DNA of 64,000 bases, taken from positions 5,406,501 to 5,470,500 of the forward strand of contig OX365944.1 of assembly GCA_947247005.1 (NCBI GenBank). The letters are read 5' to 3'. The translations under genes were made by a program, and so were the position numbers. Under the pieces are notes generated by a model. That model saw only the letters and a list, made by a program, of their open reading frames with translations. It was not told the DNA's origin and searched no databases. Shown piece by piece: positions 51,298-63,200 of the stretch. The DNA is from Spisula solida (taxonomy: Eukaryota; Mollusca; Bivalvia; Venerida; Mactridae). Position 1 is the stretch's first letter. Every line of letters begins with the position of its first letter.

Positions 51298-54200
51298 GTT
51301 TGTATCATCAATTATAATACTTTTTTTTTAAATTTTATACCATCATAGTTTAATATTACACTGCTAAAATGTATAGACAGTGCCCTGACCTTAATTATGC
51401 AACTTTCGAAACAAGCAATTTTATTATAACTTTCTGGTTTTTTTATGAAATCTTGGAATTTGTGACCATGTGGTGTGATATTTTCATATGATTCACTTTA
51501 ATTTAGTACCATTTACAACAAAACAAAGTTACAAACTTATTTATGAACCTGGTTATGTAAGCTTTATATATATCACCATATCGCTGGCTTAGAATTACAT
51601 GTAAAAGATCATAAGTATAAAATCAAAATTTTGAGAAAACTACTCTTTTCTTATGGAAAAACAAGCTTTTTCAACTTCAGTTTGGTCAACATGACCACTC
51701 TTGAGAAGTGCCTTGAGATGCAGATTTTAAATATGCATGAGTCTAATTCTAAGCCACTAATGTATAGAACTAATGTATTATGTCATTATTTGAAGTAAAA
51801 AGTAAGTAACCAACTTTCTTTTACAAAGGACTCAAGATCTGAAGACTAAGAAGCAGCATATACCTGTGGTTGACCGCACCCCTGTGGAACCTCCTCCAAT
51901 CATTGTTGGTGTTGTAGGACCTCCGAAAGTGGGAAAGACAACTCTACTGAAATGTGTTGTGAAAAATTTCACCAAGCAAAGATTAACCAGAATACAGGGG
52001 CCTGTGACAGTGGTGTCAGGTATAGTTCATTGTCAAGTTGTATTCTCATTGGTCTGTTTATTACATGTATGAAGGCTTCCATGTTTTGACTTAACCATCA
52101 ATGATGCTAGTAATACCTATTATCTATTAGTCAAGTAGTATACTGTAATTTTAAATATACTAAATTCAAGTCTGCCTCAATAGCTTTGTGGTAGAGTGTC
52201 TGCTTCAAGTGTGAGAGGTCTCAGGTTAGATCACAGACGGCAACATTTCGTACCAAAGTTGTTAAAAATGATACTGGTATATCTTCCTTGCTTGACATTT
52301 GTCATAGTTAGTTCCAGGTAATCTTGTGTTGACCTGATGTCATGGTAATGTGACTGGGTAGTCTTTATATGACTGAAATACTGTAGACCAATGGGAGTCA
52401 ATACAATATTTTAAAAAATTATAATGAATTACAAAATCATCCCCATGGAATTAATTATCCAACACTTATTTAATAATGTTTTCAGTACAATATTTTAAAT
52501 AAAGAATGAGGTTGTATTTAATTTTTGAATATCTGTTACAGTACAATATGTATGTAGAAAGTGTACTTATAATGCCTACAAAAGAATGCATATAGAATGT
52601 ATATATTGCTCACCCAATTAAGAGGCCCATCATCACACCCCTATACATTAAATAATAATTTCTCTATTAAAATTAAAATTCTTTTATAAATAAGAATTTC
52701 TGGATCTATATTTATCAAATTTTTTAAATTGTATTTTAGGAAAACAGAGAAGACTAACAATTATAGAATGTAACAATGACATCAATTCCATGATTGATAT
52801 CGCTAAAGTAGCGGACTTGGTAAGTTTTTGTTTCTCAAGTGATTGCTTCTAAAATTTATTAATAATTTAATAAAATATTCAAAGTAGGGAATGAATAGCT
52901 GAGGAGCGGTGGCCTGGAAGTAAGGTGCGTGCTTCGGGATCGAGAGGTCCTGGGTTTAACCCCGTCTGGACCACTGCTTAATTTCTCTGAGCAAGAATAA
53001 CCTACATGCTCCACTCAACCAAGGTGTGAATTGGTATCTGTGAGGGCTGTGTCTGAACATGTTCGATAGTCCTGGGCGCCTCAAATTGATGCTGGCTGCA
53101 CACCCACCAGGAGAGAAATAGTCTCCCCAAGGAGACTCAAACGCAGGTTTCCTTAGGTAGCCCAATGACCAGGGAAGTTAAAATGTCAAAGGGTGGCTTA
53201 ACTGCTGAAAGCAACCCTTGAAAATTGGTAACTTAACTATAACTTATTAGCTGTCTATTTGCCCTTGAATCCGGAGGTCAATGGCCAATTATGCAGTAAT
53301 AAATCCGAATGGCCACGCCCTAACAGCAAGCCCAAGATTGGTAATATTAGTCATGAATTAATTATTGTTCATGTAGTTCATTGGTAGAATAAGATCGAAC
53401 CATGAAGGATCAAATCAGGGTTCCCACGGTCAGGGAAAAGTAAGGGAAAAACATCATTTTTCAAGGTCAGGGAAAAGTCAGGGAATTTGGAAATTAGTCA
53501 AGGAAATCTGAAAATTGAGCAAAAGTCAGGGAAAAATCTGGGAATTCTTTATTTTAGCTGTAAAAAAATGTCAATTTCTATGTAGAAAAAAACAAAAACT
53601 GAAAAAAATCTTTGCTCGCTATCCTCGCTCTGGACAGTTCTAAAGTCAAATAACTTTATGTCAATCAGCAGCCCTAAACTAATAACTGAAACGTTTTTGT
53701 TTTCTATAAAGCTAGTATAGCTTCTTTTCTCTATTTTAATGGTCATATTTTACCTGAACAAAAAGATGCTCTGTGCGTGGTCGCTCTAAAAAGTCAGGGA
53801 AAACTGCTTTGTGGTCAGGGAAAAGTCAGGGAATTTGTGTCAGAATATTTGTGTGAACCCTGTACTTGTTTGTGTTCTAGATTCTTGTATGATTTTTATC
53901 TTTCAGGTTCTTCTTCTTGTAGATGCAAGTTTTGGATTTGAGATGGAAACATTTGAATTCCTCAACATTTGTCAAGTTCATGGCTTTCCTAGGATCATGG
54001 GAGTTCTCACGCATTTAGATTCTTTTAAAGATAGCAAAAGGTTGAGGAAAACCAAGAAACGTCTGAAACACAGGTTCTGGACTGAAGTCTATCAGGTATT
54101 GTGTTCAACTCTAATTAGGCCAAAACAATTAATACTTTGTTTAAATTCTGGCAAATTTTGTGAATTCACGCATTTTGCTTACATTATCTCTAGTAAAAAT

Positions 54201-57200
54201 TTCAGTCTGCAAAGAAATCAAAATCACTATTAATATTTTTTCGCATGCAAAATGTCTGAAATTCAAACTCGATAACTTTTCAAGCAGCAGGAATATCGAC
54301 TTTAACAGTACATAGCATAACACTTTCCTTTAGACTGTATTCTATCGTAGCATAGTCGAATTCTTTCTCTTATAAGATTGTAATCTGTCATATTTCTCGT
54401 ATTTAGGGTGCTAAGTTGTTCTACATTTTCTCGTATTTAGGGTGCTAAGTTATTCTACCTATCTGGTATGGTGAATGGAGAATACCAGAAGACAGAGGTG
54501 CACAATCTATGTAGATTTATATCTGTGATGAAGTTTCGACCTCTCACATGGAGGACTACACATCCATATATACTTGCTGACAGGTAATAGAACAAGTTGT
54601 TTGGTTGAAACTCTTCATTTATTTTGATTACATCCCATTGAAAACTGCTTGCCACAATCATGGCCTTTTGTTTATTTGGCTTTAACACTATTTATCAAAA
54701 TATTTTCATGTATATACAGCGGCCGATTCGCCTTAACAAGTTTTCTTTGATTGTATCGAAACCATAACTTACCTACCTTTACAAGAAACCGGCAACTAAT
54801 AATAAAGTTACTTCTCTGTATGTGAAGGAAAATCAACATTATTGTCAAATTTTAATGGAAGGGAATGACTGATTGGTAATCAAGCTTTGGTTGTTGGGTT
54901 ACAAATCCAGAGCACTAACCACTGGACCATTGCTACTGCTCGATAAAACTAAAAATTGGCTTGGTCTAGGTTCTGCAAACTAGGTAGATTCTAATGTAGG
55001 TTGGTCCTGACTAGTACATTATCCTATTGATTTTGAGGTTTGTAGGTCAAATGTCAAGGACACTGTGACTGACCTTATTTGGCTTCAAGAAGGCATGTAC
55101 AGGGTGTTCAAAAAGTTAGTTCTCAAAATTTTAATTCATCTACAGTTTTATTTGAGTTTTAAAAGGAGTAGACAATCTGAATTTCTTACTCTAATAGCTT
55201 CATTTAATGCCAGAAAGATTAGAACAATGGTAGAATCCTCTGGATTTCAACCTGAAAATTTTACAGTCTTCTGAGGTCAGACAAATAAAGTATTAAAACT
55301 CAAACATTGAGAACGAACTTTTTTAACACCCTGTATACTCGTTTTAACAACCTTCTGTCACCTTAGAACAAACAGGATGTATCTGCGTAATTGTTTAAAT
55401 GCAGATATACCATACGTCCTTCTCATTCTATGATGATAACTTTCTTATCTTAGTTAAAATGGTGACAATTTGATACAACAACCAAATCTGGGACATGCCT
55501 CAGCATTATAACTAAAGTTGACTGACATATATTGTGTAAAACCATACTTTAAGATTTAAACTTTATACATATACATATATATGTTACAAAAATTGTGTGT
55601 AACTTCTTTTTATGCCCCCCTATCGATAGATGGGGAGGCATATAGTGATTCACCTGTCCGTCCGTTCGTTCATTCGTCCGTCCGTCCGTCCGTCCTGGTT
55701 AACCCAAATTGACCGTTTCTTCTAGCATTAATATGGCTTGCTACAAAGCTTTCATACTTGCATGGATGTTGTGTATGAACACTCTCCACACGCCAGTATC
55801 ACCTAACCCCATTTTGACCTTCACCTTGACCTAAGGGGGCATAAGCGTTTATTGAACGCAGTCTTTTTCACATTGGTTTAATTTTTTTCTTGTATCATTT
55901 TACAGAATGGAAGATATCACCGACCCTGAAAAAGTTCGTCAGTTCAACAAAATAGATCGCAACATTTCCTTGTATGGCTATCTTCATGGTACACACATGA
56001 AAAACAACACCAATATACATATACCTGGTTGTGGTGATTTCTCCATACATGATCTACAGTTTCTATCCGATCCTTGCCCGACACCAGACCAGAATAAGAA
56101 ACGATCACTGAGTCAGAGAGATAGGGTTGTATATGCACCGATGTCGGGGGTTGGCGGTATTGTGTATGATAAGGATGCTGTCTATATTGATTTAGGTGGA
56201 AGCCATTCACACACTGAACCACAGAATGTGAGTATAATAATTAATATTATTGAAGAGAAAATCAATAGGATGAGTGAATAAATACTGGAAATACCATTCA
56301 GTCTGAATGGTAGATCTCATGATTATTTTAATACACTTTTTGACACATCCATCCTATCTCTCTGCTGAGGCCATCATATCTTCAATAAATTGCCTTGCAG
56401 AATGTTAAAGCATATATATTATCAAGCATTTTAAAATAATTAGTGTGGAGAAAAAAAAGCTATTAGCTATTGTTACATGTTTGTATAGTATTAGGGCTGT
56501 GGATCGTCAGGTAAGTGCCGATCCAATTCAATCCACGAGTCAGGATGGGCGATTCACAGATAGAACCACGAATCATCAGTTACATAAGTCATGAAGACAA
56601 AGACTGCCGAAGAGACCTCTTACTCTTATTACGCCACATACTTCGTGAAACACTAATGTACGTACATGTACAAGGGTGCATGAAGACATTTAAAACATAT
56701 AATCTATTATCACATAGCGACAAAAACTTCTCACTCCATTGACTGGTTAATGATACATTTAGACAACTTTTGCATACTGCCTTTTTATCATCCTGAATGG
56801 AAATACCGAAGTAGTGCCACGCCTTCGATGTGAATTTGGTATGTTAGTTCAGCCATTGCTGACAGTTTGTCGTATGGCGTGATCTAATTGAAAATAGAAT
56901 GTTTATTGGCATGAACTAAATGTACTTAATTTAGATATGGCGGAAACAATTCAATTGTATTATGAATTAATGTTTGAATTCTAGTAAGTAACTTTAATAA
57001 ACAAGACTTTGTTCGACCATTATTTATTCGAATGCAATGATGTTTCTAACTTCACTTAAAATACAAGGTTACTTTCGAATTGCAAATCAAGGATGCTCAC
57101 AGTTTTGTTTACTATCAGCATTTGGTCTCAAAGTTATCCTGTAAACAACTTGAGGTAACTAGATTAAGAGCCATCTGTATAGGGTATGTATTTATATCAA

Positions 57201-60200
57201 AGATCGCGATCCAACGATCTCGGAGATGACGAATACTCGTACTCGATTTTCTAGCCAGAATCGTGGATATCCGAGTACCCGAATTCTCGCAACAGCCCTA
57301 TATAGTATCCAACGTAAAATAAATTTTCTTTCATCTTGTATCTCTTGAGATGGTGTACCAGTATGTAATAACATTTTACAAGAATGCCAGTACTGTAGAT
57401 CTACAGAGATTTTGATAAATCTAGCTTCTATGTAGTAAAGGGATCAGATTAACCCAGTATGCTTTATTATAGGCTATACAGTGTGCCTACTTACATTGTG
57501 AACCCGGTGTTCATTCTAACAAACAAGTGATTATTTGATTGGTGAATTTAGAGAGCAGTAACTCGCTGGCTTAGAATTACTACTACTTACGACTTTATAA
57601 GACTCGTGCATATTTGAAATCTGTATCTCAAGGTGCTTTTTATGAGCCTATTTTTCATAAAAATTGGAAGTGGTCATTTTGACCAAACTGAAGTTTAAAA
57701 AGCTTGTAGACAGTTTTTGCTTGTTTTCTCAAAACATTGATTTTGTACTTACAACCTTCTAATTCTAAGCCAGTGATACATTGAAATTCACAATTTGCTA
57801 ACTGTTTGACCCACAGAAATATCCACTTATACAAGAATACTTACTTTATTTTAATGATGTTAATATTTTCTAGATGGATGACGATGATGAACCTATAGCA
57901 GCCAATGAACTTGTTGCCTCTCTGATGGCGATGAATAATCCTGTCGATAAGAAGATGAAATCATCCGATGTGTCGGTTTACTCGGCGGCTATCAAGAAAT
58001 CTGATACTGCAGATCAGGATGAGGGTTACAGGTAAGAGTTTGTTTCATATGCTTCCTTTAATATAACTTGTGACTTAAAATTAACTCTTTACTCCATAAA
58101 TATATCAATTCTCGTTCCTATCCCTTTTCCATCACCAGTTCTTTTCATATTGTGTAATAAGGGGAGACAATCAAATTATGAAATTGACTTTACAAGACAT
58201 CTTATCAAGGGAGATCATTCTTGTTATTTTTCACGAAAAGCTGCACATGAAATGTTTACACATTCTAGTTTATCTCTTATTAGAAAAGTGTATGGAATAA
58301 AGTGTCAATATGTCCAACCTCCTTTCATATTGTTTTTGTGCTGTTGTCTGTCTGTCTGTTCATTTGTCTGTCTTTCAGTGACTTATTCGTCAAAAACTCC
58401 TCATTTTCCAATACATTAGCAAAAATATCCAGGACATTTAGACATTTTTGAGAGTGCAAAAACGATAATGCTGTCTTCTCCCGTATTACATTTATAGCCT
58501 TTTGTGTAGTTTTCATGTTTATTTAATCACACTTTCGCTGTTAGTTATTAAAGTGATATTCAGGGATAATTTACAGTTTATCATAATTTATTACTTTCAA
58601 TGAGCTGTATCTAAATCTCCTACTTAGTAATGACCATCTAATTTGTAATGGTTATAAAACCCTAATTAACTACTTCCCACAAGGGTTTATGGGGGCAGCC
58701 ATTTTGTCCTGAGATACTCTTCTTTTATCAGATAAACAGGTATCTAGTGACGTCACATAGCCAATTGATACAGAATGCTTTCTATAACGTTATTTTATAT
58801 CACTGTATGTAGGATATGTGTATCGTTTTGACTGATGATTGAAATTAATTTTGAAATTCTATTTTAACACATTAACTATTTGCCTTCTATAAAGTGTTTT
58901 TCAGTGACAAAAATAAATTATTATTTTATTTTGAGAGTGCACATAGTTTTTAATGTTTAGGTTTTCATTACCTAGATTATGGATCGATCTTTCGCACAGT
59001 TTATTTTTTACAGGGTCTGCATATGTACTCATTCCCTGTCCATGCATAACATTTTAACAATTCGCTTTGCACTGAGGCATTTTTATTGCCAAATTACGTG
59101 AAATGATAACACTATTATGTTAAACTATTATACTGGCATTTACTACTTTCTTCTCAGAGTCTAACTGGCAATGTGATGTAGTACTGCAAAGATACCTGGG
59201 TAAAATATGGCGGCTCTCCAAGTCAGAGAGAGTTTAATTACCCTAGCTAATTAGGGTGTGAATAGGTGGCTATAAACACTGAATTTGAATATAGTTTGGG
59301 GTTCTTTACAACATATCAAAAAATAAAAAAAAAGTTAACTTTCACTCTAATGACCATTCAAACGAGCTGATCAATCTCTTTAAAATTACAATCTTATTAC
59401 ACTTCACTGCTTTATGCTGATATAGGATCTGACAACACTCCGTATACCATTGGGATCATGTCGATGTGAACTTTACGTCATCCAATCAAAGTCTGATGAG
59501 ACTATGTGATGTCAATGTGCACCAGAGAGTCATTTGAACGACCTCTTACGGAGTGTAGCCAGATCTGTAACAGCGTAAAGAAATGGAGCAAATGTTAGGA
59601 TCTGATTTTAATAGAGATTGAGCCCTTTGTGTAGTTTTAATGTTTATACAATCACACCCTTACTGTAGGTTATTAATGATCATTCAAACGAGCATATTTT
59701 TCGTAGGTAGATAAGTAGATTACAGTACAGTCTGGTCTAGACACAACAACGATGTTTGTTCCCAAGCAAAATATTGTAGGAGCAAACGTATCAGGTTACT
59801 TAATTGATACGAAAAGCAGTGTGAAGCATTAATCTTCTCCCAATGAAAAAGATGTCAGTATATGAATATGTCAGTATAGTCCGGAGGATTTGACGCAACT
59901 CTGGAACTTCCGTTAGCATAATATAAAATCTGATATATTGTCTATATTTATAATCCCGGCTGTATGTTTTCACGAAGTATCACGAAGACGGTCAGAAGTG
60001 TAATACCAACACAAATCTAAAGGATCGATATTGCACGATTTGCTCGCGGAATTTTATATATTCAACGCAAGAACCTTGTAATATATTCATGCATAAAGGT
60101 CAGGTTCAAGTCAAACTCTCTAAGCTATGTATCAGGTGTCATTGACTCATTTAAGCATGTCATTTAACTTCGTTTTGTTCTGTGTTTTTGAAAAGTAATC

Positions 60201-63200
60201 GTTAATCATCTGATTACTTCAATTAACGTTTAATAATTTAATCAATTAACAACAATTTGTCAGTTAATCGATTATTAATCGATTATCCAAAAATGTCTAA
60301 ATAATCGATTACTTTTCAAAGTAATCAACGCCATGTCTGGTCATTGTATTGAGACCTTACTGTATGTGTATATATTTACAGTGAAGAAAATGTAGAGATG
60401 GATGGTAGAGTAAGAAGGAAAGCTGTGTTTGCTGACAATACAAATGATGATGAAGATAATGAAGACTCATCTGATAATGAAAGTAGCGACGATGATGATG
60501 ATGATGATGATGATGTTGGTGGTGCTAATGTAAAGAATATAACGAACAAATTGCGAGCTACGGTAAGTTATTTGAAGTTGATATGTTTGCAAAGGTCGTC
60601 TGAACATCTACTGCTTTAATGGTCAAATTTAGCCTGTGCTGTATGACAATTTTATGTTTATTAATTATTATTACTTCATCTGCTTCCTGAAGTATAGTAG
60701 ATGTTCTAACATGTAATTAAATGAGCACTCAAACTGACTGTGTATATTATTACACCGTGGAAAGTATTTGAATATTGTATTATAGCATATCTATCACAAT
60801 ATTTTGCAGTACCTATGTTTTGATTTATTTTAAAGAAAAAATTGTTTAATGTAAATACCCATTTTATTTTTTCAGAGAGATTCAAAAGCTGATACTGGTG
60901 TTGAATTTGCCGACACTGATGATGAATTAGAGGATAGCAAGCAAGGTGATGACATGGGTGAAGATGATGATGAGTCAGATGATGATGATGATGAAATCAA
61001 GATTAATATACCACATAAACGATCAAAGTCTCAGGATGAGAGTGATGACACATCATCTGACGAAGATGACAGCGATGGTGATGATGATGATAATGATACT
61101 GAAAAGAAGATTAATAAATCAGATAAATCATCAAAGCCTCAGGATGAGAGTGATGACACATCTGACGACGAAGATGATGATGATGATGACAGTGATGATG
61201 ATGTTAAAGTCTGTGATAAAATAAAACCTGATAATAGTAACAATAAAAAAAGTAAAACAGGTGGAAAACCAACCACTGGTACATCAAAGACTGTTGTTGC
61301 ATCATCTTCAAAGGGGAAAGTTGTGTTAGGTGATAAAGCAAATAAAAGACAGACAAAACAGTCAGAAATGTCCAGCGATGATGACGAAGATGATGATGAT
61401 GATGATTCAAGTGAAGAGGATAGTTCCGACGAAGATATGGATGTTGATAATACCAAATCAGACAAACAGTTGATAACTAACACTGTAGAATCACTAGAAG
61501 TGAACACTAGTAAGAAGCCGGGTAACAGTTTATCAGAGAAACTGATGAATTTGTCACAGAAGGACTATTTCTCATTGAATGCCAAAGAAAAGTCACATGA
61601 TAATGAAAGTGAAGAGAAGATAACGGAAGATAAGAAAGGTGCTAAACAATTAGATGATTCTACAGTGAAACAATCAGAGATTTCTTCTGCGGAGGTCAGC
61701 ACTGACAACAATGGTAAGAGTATTTATACTTAAAATCTTCATGTTGACATTTGATTTTGCTGAGCTGGCTCGTTTAAATTTTTAAGGTGGTCGAAACAGT
61801 TATTTAATCAAATGAAAGAAGTTTATTATTTAAGTCTTTAGGCGGCCAAAATTGCAGTTGAGACAGTCACTTTGGCCTACAGTTGCCTCTTAATGAAAAC
61901 ACTGCTTCTACACATTAAATACACACGAAAGGTGATTTTCCCAAAGATGTATCATACCCCTGTGGTTATATTTATCAATGAATGTAATGTCATTTTTTTG
62001 CAATGATTCTCACTTGTAGTTATTGCTACATGCTTGTACATTGTTTTACAGATGGCTCAATGAAATGGAGACATGATTTGATGTCACAAGCCGCAGCAAG
62101 CTTCAGACGGAGACAGTCAGAACGTATTAACTACAGAAAACTCATCTATGGCAAAGGTTAGTTATAGTAATTGGTTTGTGTTGATTTAAGCGGGACATTC
62201 CTAGGGGGTGGAACTAGATGGTAAATTTGAAAATTACCCATATTTTATCCAAAAAACTTATTATGTGAAAAGAAATTGACCCTCCTGTCATATTCGTTAC
62301 GGTCTTTGCATATTTCTTGAATCAAAGGGTCTAGTCCCTTGATTGTATTGTAGCATGTGGCTCCATTTTGGATTAGGGATCTATGGAGTAAAGGGTCAAG
62401 TATAGTAGTTTATAATAGGAAACTTGTGTGGTATATTTAGGGGATAATATTACAGACCTCTGCAAAATTAAGAAAGTTAGTCAGATATTTCAATGGACTT
62501 AGACTGAAAATCTGTCAAACAGAGCAAAAAGTAGAGTTGTCATTGATAGAATCAATATTGATGTATCAATGATATTTTTTAGCCGTTCGATTAACGATTC
62601 ACATTTTGAAATATCGATACATTGGTTCTATTGGTAAATGAATGAAACCCAAAATCCTCATTTTCCTGCACAAAACATTTTGTTTGTTAAAATGGAAGTT
62701 CACAGATTGTCAAAATGGGTCAAGTCTAAACTCAGACCAAAGGTGCTATTTTCAAAAGCTGAATCTATACCCAACAAATACACTGTGTAGAATGGCTAAA
62801 TATTAGAAAATAAGTGTATCATGACTGATGGGCCTGTATTTTGTTCGTCTAAATGATTGTGTAAATCGGTGTATCGTTGATACTAGTGTTCGGACAGAAT
62901 GGTCGATACGCCAAATTAATGACAGCTCTAGCTAAAAGTATGTAGACCTACAACCAAAATGGACTGTCTAAATCCGATTTTATTTCCTGAAGTCTTGATT
63001 TTAATGATGATGTTGATTAATATTAATTAATGTTGCAGGTGATGAGAATGATGATGCCGTGGGTGATGAAGAGGAGGAAGATGAGATCGGTGGATTGTTC
63101 CGGGTACTGAAAGAGAAGAGTGAAGCTAGTTCTAAGGACCGAGCGGCCATCAATAGTACAGATTGTACCAAATGTCAGACACATTCCCTCACCTCCATCG

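Larger units (their letters stand above)
58032..60381 (+). other. BMS1 intron 7 (2.35 kb)
   Basis: No coding sequence recognised. Contains 'tgtctgtctg' microsatellite near 58345, a TGACGTCA palindrome near 58748, and possible decayed inverted ends ('ttattaaagtgat' at ~58546 against 'ctttcactctaatga' at ~59338). It also holds the MITE at 59424, the dispersed repeat at 59914 and the 'taatcgatta' repeat at 60188. Confidence 0.7.

Noticed and set aside
52168..52240. Possible tRNA gene
   Set aside because: A- and B-box-like strings are present but no acceptor stem pairing or complete cloverleaf can be made; better seen as a SINE head. The same holds for the heads at 16905, 25900, 52900, 54900 and 63812.
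55065..55274. Open frame across the mariner-like MITE as a transposase or reverse-transcriptase fragment
   Set aside because: It starts outside the element and shows no catalytic motif that can be recognised; the element is only 234 bp.
56515..56742. 75-codon open frame in the hAT-like element as a transposase remnant
   Set aside because: No hAT dimerisation or catalytic motif is visible, and the frame is short.
60946..61224. Met-rich 92-codon frame
   Set aside because: Shadow of the GAT-rich acidic exon of BMS1 read in another frame.
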